This document shows, one piece after another, positions 31,815 through 43,682 of a stretch of DNA of 64,000 nucleotides; the stretch's first letter is position 1, and every line of letters begins with the position of its first letter. The translations under genes and the position numbers were made by a program. The stretch comes from Angiostrongylus vasorum (lineage: Eukaryota > Nematoda > Chromadorea > Rhabditida > Metastrongylidae): positions 165,667 through 229,666 of the forward strand of contig JADANN010000185.1 in NCBI GenBank assembly GCA_018806985.1. The letters are read 5' to 3'. The notes under the pieces were generated by a model. The model was given only the letters and a program-made list of their open reading frames with translations. It was not told the origin of the DNA and did not search any database.

Positions 31815-31988
31815 CGTGAAACAACCACACTGATGCAGAGATATTTGCAAAACTCCGGACCGCAGGTGGGGAACGCACGCGCTATTACCCTATTCGAAGG
31901 GCTAACACGTTCACCACACCATGCAGGTCCTTCGTTTCGTCTGTCTCCTGCAGTACTGTGTTTTGCAAATATCTCAGCAACTTTGAAG
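31815..31988. mobile_element. Foldback element, left arm and a short right end
   Basis: GAAACAACCACACTGATGCA starts as in the 13161 element. The arm breaks at about 31950 and resumes at TTTGCAAATATCTCAGCA. It lies directly upstream of the PLE at 31990, and its bases form the first part of the 244-codon frame 31722-32456, which is therefore a chimera. Confidence 0.55.
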
Positions 31989-31989
31989 A

Positions 31990-32625
31990 TCTATCACGCT
32001 CGCACAAAAAGGTCAAATCAAAGAATCACCGCTGGTCAAGTTTCAAGTGAAAACCTTAAAGTAGACTGCGCACCAAAAACATTCAGAGTTACTGTGCTAG
32101 GAGGCATAACCTTCTGGGAAAACCAGCATTCGTTCTTAGAATTGGGTCCGACTGCGCCTAGTCAACCCATTTCTAAACCAATCCTTCGCAGGATCACCTG
32201 TAGTCTGCATGAACTTCAAAATCAGCTACGTTACAGGGTTAGGCTTGAAATGTTAGGTAAAGTAGTGGCAGGAGGGGAACTACCACCAATACCTTTTCCC
32301 CGAACTTTCTTTAAACAAGAGCTACCAAATATCGATATTGACAATGCATTTCGTTTATTTTCAGACGAAATTCTCCGCATACATAATCACTACCAAAAAA
32401 AGAAAAATAAGTTCCAACCTCACACACTAATAAAAGTGTGGTGTGCGCCTGGTTAGAGAGCTCTTGAATTCAAAATTTGTTAGACTTTCTATTAGTGATA
32501 AAGGTGGAGAATTTGTAGTTATTCCTGGTCAGTTGGATCTTAGAATAACAGAGCAGCATCTCAGTGATGTTTTTCTCTGTCGATCATCCTCTGAAAAGGA
32601 ATATAGAAATCACTATTTACTTACT
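31990..32625 (+). pseudogene. PLE N-terminal region
   Basis: A long frame ends at 32456 after FKQELPNIDIDNAFRLFSDE and LIKVWCAPG. The next frame continues with LLNSKFVRLSISDKGGEFVV and ITEQHLSDVFLCRSSSEKEY. The DKGG-VV motif and the following acidic helix are characteristic of the region just before the RT in PLEs. A one-base frameshift near 32440-32455 separates the two frames. Confidence 0.65.
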
Positions 32626-32985
32626 TGATACTTGAACGGCACGTCCTCTCTAGTTGTGCGGGCCCCACCATAATCACCATTTTTCGAACATTTGCTGATT
32701 AAACTATTGTGGTCCCCTAGAATCCCGAGGACAGCCTGGCCCTAAGTCTGCCCAGGTCGTCACCACGACAGGCAGTCGCAGCCCTTGTGGATCAGAGGGA
32801 AATTTGCCACCATGCGACTTTGATACCAGGACGGTGGTGGATCCTGGTATTGGTTTATTCTTAGCTAGGCTTCCTGACAGAAACGCCGGATTCCTTCTCA
32901 CCTTGGGAGAACCCTGCCGGGAAGGACATCCCCCGCTGTACATCGCAGTCCGACACCCAGGAACACCTCCATAGAGATCAGTACC
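32625..32985 (-). repeat. F1 SINE-like repeat inserted in the PLE
   Basis: Begins ACTTGATACTTGAACGGC (the tail mark, reversed) with GTTGTGCGGGCCCC and CCCTTGTGGATCAGAGGG, and ends near GAACACCTCCATAG. PLE coding resumes immediately with a repeated codon run (EYRN before, YRK after), which suggests a short target duplication. Confidence 0.65.
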
Positions 32986-33790
32986 GAAAATTAAATCAAG
33001 AATGGGTCAAAACGACAAAGGTTTAGAGCGGGTTTAGAGCATTCAGTTATTTCTCGACTTAAAAACGAACATCCCATTTGCCCTGTCCTTTACTTGCTTA
33101 ATAAAAACACATAAGCTTACTTCAACTGATGATATAACGTCAACGAATTCATCATCATTTCAAGTAAGACCTATCGTCAGTTGTGAAGGCGGGTCAACGG
33201 TTAGAATAACGTGGTTCTTAACCACTGTCCTGACCTAGTTTCGCTAAAATTCATTCCAACCCATTTAACTAACACCAAAATACTTTCTAGACCACCTGCA
33301 GCGCGTGCAACCAAGCAGCACGTATGTAATCGACTCATTCAATGTCACTTCACTTATAACAACGTGTCGAAAGACTTCACTAAGCAAGCCATTTTCGAGC
33401 TGCTCGTAGAGCACGAAAAGAAAATAAAAATGTACGGCTTGTCGATTGCTCAACTAATGACTCTCTTTAAAACAGTGTCTTAGTTGTTCAATCTTCAGGT
33501 GGTATGGAAAATGCTTTGCACAAATTAGAGGGTTGACCATAGGACAACGTTTAGCACCAAGCCTTGCCATCGTTTTCACGTCTACGGTGGAAGCTCCAGT
33601 TCTCGATCACTGACCCTTACTCTACTGTCGATGCATAGACGGCTGCTTCATCGTCTGTTCTACACAACAACAGAATGAGCGCTTTAAATTGTTAAACCGA
33701 CAGTCAGAGTGTATAAAATTTACACGAGAAAAACCACACCGAAAAACTGGCTTCCATTCCTAAACATCCAAATAAATTCTCTCAGAAAGT
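32985..33790 (+). pseudogene. PLE reverse transcriptase, degenerate
   Basis: Readable blocks: LNQEWVKTTKGLERV, FIPTHLTNTKIL, NVSKDFTKQAIFELLVEHEK with KMYGLSIAQLM, GQRLAPSLAIVF, and YCRCIDGCFIVCSTQQQ, which stands where PLE RTs have Y-IDD. The second catalytic Asp is replaced by Gly. KFTREKPHRKTGF follows. The frame changes several times and stops occur, so it is inactive. PLE RTs are related to telomerase and prime on nicked DNA ends. Confidence 0.7.
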
Positions 33791-34089
33791 GGCTATATAA
33801 CAAAATGGTATCGTAAGCCAAGTAGTAAAAAACATGCTAGTTCACTACCCCTCCTCTCATCCTTCACACATGAAAAAAAAGCCCTTATCAAAAAACATGT
33901 ACTATACGGTTAAAAATTTGTGCACAGGAGAAGAAGAAAGGAAAGAATCGCTAAACTTGGCACAAAAATAGCCATTTCCAATGGCAACGAAGTAGAAGCC
34001 ACTCGGGTTGTACAAAAAACGTAGAGTGGTTTTCCCAAAATAATGTTTCGAACGTAAGTAAGACCCCTCTTGAGGTACCCCTCAATTCA

Positions 34090-34460
34090 AATGAAGTAAG
34101 TTTACGCCGTTAAGAGATGCTTAAGAAAAAGTGGTCTTGAAAATTATGTAACGATTATTGACATCCCACCCAATACCCTACGCCGTCAGTTGGTTCGCAA
34201 CCGTCTCTATGATCGTTTGTGCAGCTCAGAAAACTGTATGATCTGTCCTAACGGGAAAGACGAGGATTGCACGAGTTCAGGTATAATATAATTGATCTCA
34301 AGTAACGCATGCGGTGAGGAATATAGTGGGGAAACGGGTAGACCACTTTGTGTCCGCATAAAAGACCAACTAGATGGGAAAGTTAAAATTTGTCAACACA
34401 CTCCTCTAGGTACGCATAGAGACACCAAAAGCACAATGGAGATGATTTTGGTGTAACTGT
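34090..34460 (+). pseudogene. PLE GIY-YIG endonuclease, degenerate
   Basis: AVKRCLRKSGLENYV, PPNTLRRQLVRNRLYDRLC, SSENCMICPNGKDEDC, a stop within the GIY strand, then CGEEYSGETGRPLCVRIKDQL correspond one-to-one with the open copy at 219-683. The YIG has become YSG and the His of KEH is lost. One in-frame stop and later frame changes make it non-functional. Confidence 0.75.
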
Positions 34461-34804
34461 GCGGATCCTAGCGCTGGAATCGAAATGCATCAACGCGCAA
34501 AACTCTTGAGGTGTTTTGGATAAGTTCCAAAAATCCAAAGATATCCAAAGATGAACCGGAAGGACGAAATGCCTCACTAAATATCACATGTGATCTGGCG
34601 TCCTGTTTCAAAATGATATTTTGACCCCCTGGGTGTTCCTCGCTCGCGACCCCACATGAATGGGCCAGTCACACTCGTTACATCACCGTGAGTAGCCATT
34701 CTGTTCAATATGGCGTCTATTTAAATGTTCTGATCTTCATTAATACTTTAGCCTTTTTTCCTCACGGAATAACTAAAGTATTCTTATACAGAATACGTCC
34801 AGGC

Positions 34805-34840
34805 TCTGAGGAACGCGAAATCGCCGAAACGTCAGCCATC
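34805..34840 (+). ncRNA. Hammerhead-like motif of the PLE
   Basis: CTGAGGA, a weakened stem (ACGCGAAATCGCC) and GAAACGTCAG follow in the same order as at 967. Loss of a stem pair suggests decay. Confidence 0.35.
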
Positions 34841-35029
34841 GACCAACAAGACTAACAACAACGACGATACCGAAGACCTATACCAACCTCTCATCAGCTA
34901 AAGAAGATCGTTATACAGACCATACAAGTAAATATATCAGCTATCTATGCCGAGGCTTACGGAAAGTCGGTCTTTTAAGCATTATTAAGTATTTTCAATA
35001 TTGAACGGGCTAGTTACTATAGCTTCGGA

Positions 35030-35560
35030 GTAGTTGGTCGGCGAAGAGTCGGAATACGCGAATTCGAGGGCCCAAACGCGATTTTTTACCGCGTGGCAGA
35101 ACTCCTGGACGAGTTTCGGTATCGCGGACGAATTTTAAGCGAAAATGTCGGAAAATGGCAGAAACGACGGAAAAACGCCGCAGACCACCGGACGTAGCTA
35201 TGCCTGAGCGGAGGGAGAAGAAGCCGCACGTGCTCCACAGAGTCGTACACTTTGATCTAACCTGCCGAAAACTCCCAGAAATCGCCGAAACGCGAATTTA
35301 AGCGCGGAAACAGTGTCGAAGGAGCGATATCGTATTCTTGAACGCTTGAAAATCGCGCAATTTGACCTACTCGCTCAAAACCCCCGACAGTCGTCGCAAC
35401 CCGCCCGGGCGCCAAAGTACGGCGCTCTAAGCCTGAGCCTGAGGCTTTAGTCTAAGGCAAATCGTCAATACTCGGGTCTGAGCCTAAGCCTAAGCCTAAG
35501 CATAAGCCTAGGCGGGATCGTCGGAACTCGGGGGCTATGCCTGAGCCTACATTGCTTTGC
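35030..35560. other. GC-rich block with telomere-like repeats
   Basis: Base composition rises sharply against both flanks, with many CG dinucleotides (GCGAATTCGAGG, AACCCGCCCGGGCG). Between 35428 and 35550 lie degenerate and perfect CCTAAG/CCTGAG units. No protein or repeat copy was found. It lies between the PLE tail and duplication D, that is, at a rearrangement joint. Confidence 0.5.
35428..35515. repeat. Interstitial telomeric repeat (TTAGGC-type)
   Basis: GAGCCTAAGCCTAAGCCTAAGC at about 35480-35501 holds three perfect units of the complement of TTAGGC, the nematode telomere repeat. Degenerate units follow (CATAAGCCTAGGC) and precede (CTAAGCCTGAGCCTGAGGC). More CCTGAGCCT lies at 35540-35549. 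It is too short to be a chromosome end, so it marks an old end, a repair scar or element-derived sequence. Confidence 0.65.
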
Positions 35561-35769
35561 TATGCCTATCCACCGATTTTCAACCGTTTAATTAAAGTTG
35601 CACTAATTTTTCCTGAATCTAGTGCACTTCATTGCAATTTCTTTTTTACGTTTCCTCAATTACTGAGGAATTTGGTAGTTAACAACTTTATTGGTCTCAT
35701 GAGGCAATGGTATAAAATGCCATACAAATGGATTGTCCGCCATAAGCAGTTCATGGATGGCTTCTCGCT

Positions 35770-36073
35770 TTATAGGACGGTGGCAAATGCCAAGAAGTTC
35801 GATCCAAATGGACCCGATGCCAGGGCTCGAACGACTCTATTCACCACTCCCTTGCCACATCTCTCTCTACCAATTCGCCATGATGACTTTTCAAAATGCA
35901 CTACAAAGAAGAATGAAAGCAACTCAAGTCGTGAGAGTTCCTGAAACTGTCGTGGCCATGGAGGGATTAGGCAATGCTTTATCGTCCATGCATGTCATAC
36001 ATTCTTCGCTGCATACTGCGGTTACGGTATTGCCGATAATGACGCAGGCTCCTCATCAGGGCATTGGCCAAGA
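35770..36073 (-). pseudogene. Family gene fragment D (last coding region)
   Basis: On the minus strand this matches exon 4 of gene A: VIIGNTVTAV, MATTVSGTLT, a remnant of the intron found in B and C, then MANW, a stop, REMWQ, SGPFGSNF and a stop at 35770-35772. The acceptor is CCAA instead of CCAG. There are frameshifts near the Cys-rich part and after MWQ. Not functional. Confidence 0.65.
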
Positions 36074-36339
36074 TTGGAACAAGTTCCTTTGCTCAAATGT
36101 TTGCTTTGACTGCAAGTAGAACTGGTTTTTTTTAAATACTGTCCTGATTTTTGTCAGCTGCATCAATTCAATATATAATAAGTGATGCAAGAAACACTGC
36201 GTTAGATAGCTGAATCATTTCAAAGATGAACGTCTTTTAACTACTTTCAACTTGACCAGGTGTTGACACTTCTTCAAAATAATAAAACTAGTGTTTCTAT
36301 CAGAATAAAGATAATAAAGTACAAAGGTTTTTTGTGGGA

Positions 36340-36600
36340 TTGATGCCCGAAGAACGCACCATGCATTCGACTAACCAGACGAATCTCTGGAGGTGATTGA
36401 ATGCGTAGATTGTCTATACAACGACCACCGGTGGCCTACCAATGAATCGAGTCAATATTGATATCTTTCCCAGACCGGTCTGATACCAATTTGCCGACCT
36501 CGTAGGGATTGAAGGCATAGTGAGCTTGGCTGCGGGATCGATCCCTTGTGTATTATAGGGTGCCTATAACAACTAATTTACACGCCCTCTTCATTAGAAC
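36340..36600 (-). repeat. SINE S1, minus copy
   Basis: Keeps the B-box region GGGATCGATCCC (36536-36547) and the body GGTGGCCTACCAATG. It sits in the intron position shared with gene A. Confidence 0.65.
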
Positions 36601-37139
36601 AAGTGCGAAAAATATTTCTTTTAGGCGTATGAAACACCATTTTGGTTTTATATTCTAACAAAGTTTACTTTTAGAATACTTGATGTAATCAACCAAACAA
36701 TTGAGAAACAATTTTACAAGATGGTAGAAATATCAAGAGAGATGAAACGTTTTAGCGTTCGCTCAATAAAATGACTACAAGTGTTAAGAATTTTGCCTCT
36801 GTAAGGAAAGCCATTTATTGCTCTCACAACTCGTTGAAGCACTGTATAAAAAAGACGAGTAGTACTATATCTACAAGAAAAGTCCTGAACGTGGAGATTT
36901 TTTGCCAGCTTTCGCAGTACTGATAGCCCAGTGGCTTCTTCAGGAAGATTTTGCCTTCCTCGTCGACAGTTCCTAGTTCATTACTTTCACTGCAGGTTTT
37001 ATCCTCTGTACTTTCCATTAGAAGAAGCACGATGCTATATTCATTTGGTTTTTTTCTGTAGACGCATGATTGCCAGTCCTAGGGCATTTTTGTAAAAAAA
37101 AAGAAACGGCATTATTACTGTTATCGATTAATAAAGGGG

Positions 37140-40100
37140 CGCATGCAGCGCAGTGCAGGCGATTACGGTAGCTTGTCAAAAGTGGAAGAAGAATTTTATG
37201 GTTATACTGATGCTCATGGAAATTCATCAAAACCATACGAAGGTGCTTATTCATCTTCCTTCATCTTCCATGAAAATATAATAAAACGGCGACGATGTTT
37301 TCGATTTTTATGTGCGATGACGAGAACTCTGTGACATAGGTGGTGAATAGTTCTGACTGCATATTGGAATTGAAAAAGAGCTTCACATTTGTCGTCCTAA
37401 CGCTGCTCGCTTGACAGCATTTCTGGATTTTTTTTCCGTACGTGGTCAATAGAAGTACCTGATATCTTTCACAGTCGAGTAATCGCCAAGTAGAGAAATT
37501 TTGAAAAAGAGTTCGTTGTTATCCACTGAAGGGAAAATGAATTTTCATTTACGTAGACGAAACTCAAATTTAAAGTGAAAATTCAATCTGCTGTTTCCGC
37601 AGCGCTTCTTTCGAATAGGTGACAATCTACAGCTCCAACATACGCCCTGTACGTAACCACTAAATGAACAGAACAGGAATCAGATAAGCCTGCGAGAATG
37701 TCTATCGTATCGTAAGTGATCGTTGCCTTAACCTTCCCTATTCGGAAAACATTTGAGAAAATGCAAGAGTCGTCAGATTTAATGGACACTGCTTTAGTCA
37801 AAACTGCTCAATAACAAAACTTGTTTTCTCCGCAAACGAAGAAGAATTGCGAAGACTCAAACGGCGCTCCATAAACATTCGCCTTTATTAGAGATCTGGA
37901 ACGTTTAAAAAAGTGACAGCGCAGGTGCTAGTTCACTGCCGCTCCCACAGTTCCCTCTTCCGTTCCAGTTGACCAACTGTTTTATCAAAGCGCAGGATAT
38001 TAGCACCAGCTGAAAACACTTTATGCTCTGATGCAGTTCCTTCTTCATAATGCGGTTCTTTAATCATCTAGTAGATTCTGGATGAGCTTTTTCAGGGATG
38101 CCAAGCCTGCTTGCCACAAAGACAGGGATCTCATTACCACAATGAATATGAAATGAAAATGATAGTGGCTGAATGAATGCTATTTTCACGTTTTTGGCGG
38201 TAGCCATAAGAATGCCGCCTGTGGATAGCCTGGGTTTCCTTTTGTCATTCGATAAGTCTGCAGATAGTGTTTTTCCCAAAAGTGCATATTTAACGATGCT
38301 GTTTGTCGATTCTACATTTCGTCATTTGTGGGAAACTTAAGATTTAATGTTACTGTGAGACTGCTGAACTGAGCCCTTAGTAACTATTGCGTTTTTCCTT
38401 GATCGTTGAGATTTCCCGACCAACAAAACAAATTGCGACCGCGAGGATAACCTTCCGTTGAAATTGTTTTTCGCTTCAAAGTGCAATCTAAACAGCACGG
38501 AAATTATTGTTGCTTTCTTCCTCTATGGGAGCAACGTCATTGATGCTGGAGAAGTTTCAACTAGGAATGGATATGACTGTTGCATCAACCACATAATTTC
38601 AGTTCCTCTATTACGGCACCAAAACCCCTTAAATATGGAATAAAACATTAACAACAGGAATAGACTTTGTGAAAACGTACAAAAAACCTCTTGAATTTCA
38701 TAAGTGGGACTTCTCTAAACACTTCTAAAAAACCAGTAGAGTGATTTACAAGTCAGATAAAACATTGTTTCACCATATGGATCTGCTCAATAACCAGTTT
38801 TATTTTCTCTGTTCACTAAGGAGAGGTGAGAAGTATCAGACGGAGCCTTACGAACATTCCCTTTCATTAGAAACCATGAGATGCATCGTATAGTACGGAA
38901 TGCATTCTTGGCAAATTCAGTGGCATGTGAGACCTATTGCGTGTGTGAAGACAGTGTTTCCGTCCCTCGTAGACAGGGTCAGGTACCAATTTGAACTGTG
39001 GATGGAGGCGTAGTGGCACTCGCGCAAAACTTCGGAAGCGGTGGCTTATAACAACTGAAGTCGTATGCGTCCTATGATGAACGTGCACATCTGATGGTGC
39101 CTCTACGGTCAATGAAGAAAAAGGATTAATCAAACCCCTAATCATCAACGGTCAGCAGATTGACTTAAAGGTTGTTTGGAAAGATACAAACCACTGATTT
39201 GGTACACTCGGCAAATGACGTCCAGTGCTTCACATATATATATCTTCAACAGTGCCCACATCTCTCAATAACATCTCTATTTTCACAGCAGCGACCTATT
39301 CTTCACTGCCAACCCTCCACTGTCACTATTCTCACTGTTCCTCAGTCCTTTCTCCTCGTCCGATCTGCTGTCGTGAGAAAAAACAAGAAGAAAGTTTTGG
39401 CGTTGTAGACGGGTAGAAGACGATATCTATCTCTCGATGAACATTTTCCTGCAAAACATAACGAAAAAAAAGAGTTTTTTCACCCTTCCTATAGTAGGTC
39501 TTAGCAACTCACTCATGATATCGCTCCCAAAGACCCACTCAACATTCTTAAAAGAACGGCTATGGAGCGTCTGATATTTTCTTTGTAAAAAGACGACTTC
39601 TTTTCCTACTACACCAGAATTGACCTCAAATCTTAGCAGTAGGTCTGTGCAAAATCAGAAACATAAATAGCTTTCTTCTGGAAAGACCAGAATTCGATAT
39701 CGACAGACGAAAATGTCGGAAAACGATTGTCATGACCTTATAATAGACGAAACACTAAAGAGTCTAGTGGCTGCATTTCAAAATTTCACGGTTTCAGCCG
39801 GTAACGATATAAAACATTTGCACTGCTGAGGTGGAAATTTAGTTATAAAAGGACAAAGAATTCGATATTGATTAATCCATAAAGTGGGAATTCGGTATTC
39901 GTTCGACTTTACCAAGAATTGCAAGAGGTGACTGAATGCGTATCAAACCTATGAAATAACTCGCAGTGGGTCATGGACGCAATAAGTATTTGCGGGCCGT
40001 TGAGGAACTGAAAGCTTCCAGAGCCCTGGAGACTTATCCAACCCGGCGTCCATGTGTGTATTACGGTACACCACTTTTCACTTCGATACACGCGGAAATT

Positions 40101-41470
40101 TGGTGTGATGGAATTTATTTCCAAAGAACACGAGCTTTCTGATTACGGTAGCGCATCGCAAATGCCAGGAATATTTTTGTGGCGTTACTGATCGTCGCTG
40201 CGAAATTCATCGAAACAATACGAAATGTGCTTATTCAGCTTCGTTCGTCTTTCATGAAGACATCGTAAAACGGCCGATGATTCCGTGGCGCTATGTTTTC
40301 GATTTTTATGTGCGAAGACGAAAAAGTCTGAAACAAAAGTACGTGATGAATAGTTTTGACGGCATATTTGGAATTGAGTGAGAGCTTCACATTTGTCTTC
40401 GCCAACGCTGCTCGCTTGACAGCGGAAGCTTCCTACACAGAATTTCTAGATTTCTTCTGTACGTGGTCGAGAGAACTTCTTAATAAACTTCACATTCAAG
40501 TAGTCATCAGGTAGACAAATTCTGATGGAGTTCGCTTTCAATCGCTAGTCACTTTCGCAATCACTAATCTCATCAATCAATTCAATCATATAAACATTCA
40601 TTGATGTAGATGAAATTCAAACCAAAAGTGGGAATTGAATTCCTGTTTTTGCAACAGTTCTTTTAAATACGTGTCAATCTACAGCTCCAACATATGTTCT
40701 GCACATAACCATTAAATGAACAGAAAATGACTCAGGTCAGCCTTCGAGATTGTCTAACGTTTCCTAACTGGTCGTTGTCTAAACCTTTCCTACTCAAAAA
40801 GCAATCGAGGAAATGCAATTATTCGTCAGATTAAATGGTCACTGCCTTTAGTCAAAACTGCTCAATAACAAAAAATTTGTTTTCCTGCACATGAAGGAGG
40901 AATGCGGAGAACTTAAACATCGCTCCATACATTTGCCTTTATTGGAAGTCTCAAACGTTTAAAAAATATGGCAAAGGAAGCGATTCCTAAGTGTCGCTCT
41001 GACAGTCTCATTCTTCATTTCGCTGTACCGTATGTTTCATCAAAGTACTGAATGTTAGCACGAGCTGACAACACTTTATGTTTTGATGCAGTTCTTCTTT
41101 CATGACGCGGTTCTTCATTCATCTAGTGAGATTCCGATTAGTTGTTAGGGAGATCAATCCGGCTTACCACAACGACAAGAATCTCGATACTATAGCGAAT
41201 TTGAAATTAAAACCAATGTAGCTAAATGAATGCCATTTTTGCCTTTTTGCTATCTGCCGAGGGGAATGCTGCTTGTGGAAAGCTGTGTTTCCTTTTTGTC
41301 ATTCGATAAATCTGTGGGTAGAGTTTTTCCCTAAGAGCGCATTTTTAACGATGCCGTTTTGTCGATTCTACATTTCCTCATTTGTACGAAAACTAAAATT
41401 TAATGTCACAGCAATAAAAAATCACATGGCCGAGACCGAAACTGTAGCAGGTGAGAAGTCAGCACATTCG
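37140..41470 (+). repeat. Upstream flank of gene B, with an internal tandem duplication
   Basis: About 37144-38360 and 40140-41440 are copies of each other (GATTACGGTAGC; CGATTTTTATGTGCGA; CTGCTCAATAACAAAA; GATGCTGTTT/GATGCCGTTTT), and both match 57380-58620 in copy C. Between them, 38580-40140 matches 55040-57350. No frame is conserved among the three, so I call no gene. An R1 fragment (-) lies at 38390-38560. Confidence 0.6.
39895..40080 (+). repeat. Dispersed repeat S2, plus copy
   Basis: GCAAGAGGTGACTGAATGCG, GTGGGTCATGGACGCAAT and GAACTGAAAGCTTCCAGA match 57165-57260 almost exactly, and 15290-15545 in inverse. Confidence 0.5.
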
Positions 41471-41794
41471 ATGAATTAAGCAATCGCCCTCACACGTCGT
41501 TCTCGTTCAACGCTTGGCATACGTTGCACCCTCACTCGCCCGACTTCTGTGTGCTTGGGAATAGCAGAGTCCTGAATGCCAAAGCCGACCACCGTGAATG
41601 TGACGGATTTGAAGAATCTTCTTTTCGTCTTCAAAATATCAAGTACCTGCCTTGCGGTTACGGATTACAAATTCCCAGTAGACATCTATCCCCGATTTCT
41701 CCACAACCCTACTGAAAGCAAGAAATCTTCTCTTCAAATGAACATGCCAATAGGTGCTACCATTCAAATATCTTCAGGTGTGATTGTCATAATA

Positions 41795-43682
41795 ATGAAC
41801 AGTGTGGCAAACATGGCGAATTTTCTGGCACGTGCGTTGCTGCTTTCTCTCCTCACCATCACTGCAGTGTTCGGATGTGCAGCAGGACCAGGTATTAAAC
41901 ACAATATTGCTCTTGTAATAGGAACATTTGAAACTTTAAACATAGATTTATAAACCTTGCTCATATTAATGTCTCTAATGTTTTTTGCCCTTAAAGAAAA
42001 GTCGTAGTGCAAGGAACAGTATTTTAAACGAAATAGTTTCGTTCCCAGCTCAGCAGTGGTCAAGCCAAATTTTCCAAATATAGGGTACCAATGACGGCGA
42101 GATTGAACAAACCAACATTTATTTAATCGCTTAAAAATTTTTCCCAGCCACTTGTTTGGAAAAAATTCATCAATATTAACTCTCATCTATCAATTAAAAA
42201 GTTGCGGAATTTTCTTCTATTCGCACTTCTTCAATAGAAAGATTGTTGAATTTAGCCGCAATGAGCACAAGGACCTTCAACGTTACCGGCTTCACCTTGC
42301 CGGTGCATATGGTATCCTCAATGGGTGTTGGTGTAGCTGCTCAGGTCTCCGGCATTGCACCGAGTGCAGATGCAGTCAGAGCATTTGTCATGCGTGCTGT
42401 AATGCAAGCAGTGAGTTCTCATTTCTTGGACAGGTTTAATGAAACCTTCAATTTTTGAAGGATTCGTCGGCATTTTGGTTTTAACCCCGCCTGTCTGGTT
42501 TCGTGTAGTAGTTCAAAAACTCTCTGCAAATTCTACTAGTTAGCGAAATACGCTGTTCTTCAGGTGTTTGACGTTCTCGAACAACAAGGTCGTGCTGCCG
42601 GCCTCCCCGATCCCATAATCCAAATCATTTTGGGTCAGCTCAGTGTGAGAATAAACTACGAACCACTCCATTGCATGGAAGTAGAAGTTGACCGTCCTAG
42701 TGCTAACCTTGCACAAGAGATTGGTCGTGGGTTTGCAGCATTTTACGGCCGATCGGCAGATTAAGAGTCTAAAGTAAGGAAATACTTGTACTGCCAAGAA
42801 AACATCACAGGTAGTTCAGATCACCGGTAAACAATGCAATGGGGCGAAACTGTTTCCACGAAAAGCTTGTGCATTGAACTGCTTAGAATGACGTTATGGG
42901 TTATTTGTGCGAACTCTATATTTCTAACTTTCAAAAAGAAATTTAAGAAGTTCCTTTTCACGTGGCAAATCGTTAAATGCCTACCTCTTCAGACGTTCAA
43001 ATCACATTGGAAAGTTATTTTCTGAGATTGCCCAATAATACTGTAATCTTGAAAACAAAAGCTTTTATGTTAAATTTACTTGAATCAGTTGTGTGAACAA
43101 CACAAAGTTAGCTGCATATTAAAACACAATGGAAAAGGCTGCGACTTTTGTCCTAATGAAAAGATACGTTTATTTTTTCCAGAAATAGTCTTTGCAGTCC
43201 TTTAAGTTTAACCCATTTCAAAGAGTCTCTTTGAAATCACTTGACTACTTCACAGACTATTTTTATATGATTCATATGGCCAGGGTCGATTGCACATCGA
43301 TTGTTGACACAGTTCAGGCAAAAATCACTGACATAAATTTAAATTTAAATAAAAAAATTTTTTAAATAAATTTCTTCCAGCTCCTGCTATGATGCCGAAA
43401 TGCATAATCTTTGGAAATACGGTGACTGCAATATGCAACATGGCGTGTACGCTGAGCACTGGAGTGAATGTTGGGGCTATTCCCGCCCCAGCGTTGTCAA
43501 TTTCAGGAACTCTCACGGTCTGGGCTGCTTTCTTTTCTACACAGTCTCATTTTGCAAGAAATCCGATCATGGCGAACTGGTCGAGAGAGATGTGGCAAGG
43601 CGTGGTAAACAGAGTGGTACGAAGCTTGGCATCGGGTCCGTTTGGATCGAACTTCTTCTCGGCATTTGCCACCGTCTCATGA
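41795..43682 (+). CDS. Gene B: second copy of the unknown secreted-type family
   Basis: Exon 1 is 41795-41891 (MNSVANMANFLARALLLSLL, signal-like, donor GTATTA). Exon 2 is 42256-42410 (acceptor TTTAG, donor GTGAGT; STRTFNVTGF, APSADAVRAFVMRAVMQ). Exon 3 begins at 42564 (acceptor TTCAG; FDVLEQQGRAAGLPDP). Its donor is unclear: the GTAAGC of gene A is absent, a weak GTCGTG near 42724 keeps the phase, and otherwise translation stops at 42764. Exon 4 begins at 43381 (CTTCCAG; CIIFGNTVTAICN) and stays open through a short intron-like insert (43518-43544) to the stop at 43682 (IMANWSREMWQ, SGPFGSNF). It may be functional or newly dead. Intron 3 lacks the SINEs of gene A. Confidence 0.55.

Larger units (their letters stand above)
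31990..34975 (+). mobile_element. Penelope-like element, nearly complete but decayed, with a SINE insertion
   Basis: All PLE parts occur in order: N-terminal region (31990-32625), RT (32985-33760), linker and GIY-YIG nuclease (34090-34460), and a 3' region with the hammerhead-like motif (34805-34840) and the ATGCCGAGG tail (34944-34952). An F1 SINE-like repeat (32625-32985) splits it. Without the insert the element is about 2.6 kb. The upstream limit is uncertain because a foldback arm precedes it. Confidence 0.75.
35580..37110 (-). repeat. Segmental duplication fragment D
   Basis: Matches 10170-12090 of duplication A in the same orientation: the 3' flank, last exon and part of intron 3 of the family gene, including an S1 SINE at the equivalent place. 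The SINE S3 of A is absent, so S3 arrived later or was lost here. At about 37110-37140 it abuts sequence of copy B in opposite sense. Confidence 0.65.

Noticed and set aside
31722..32456. The longest open frame in the window (244 codons), as a single gene
   Set aside because: Its first third reads through a foldback arm and its remainder is the PLE N-terminal region; the two have unrelated origins.
35428..35515. A CRISPR array or satellite
   Set aside because: The repeat unit is 6 bp without spacers and matches the nematode telomere repeat; the context is eukaryotic.
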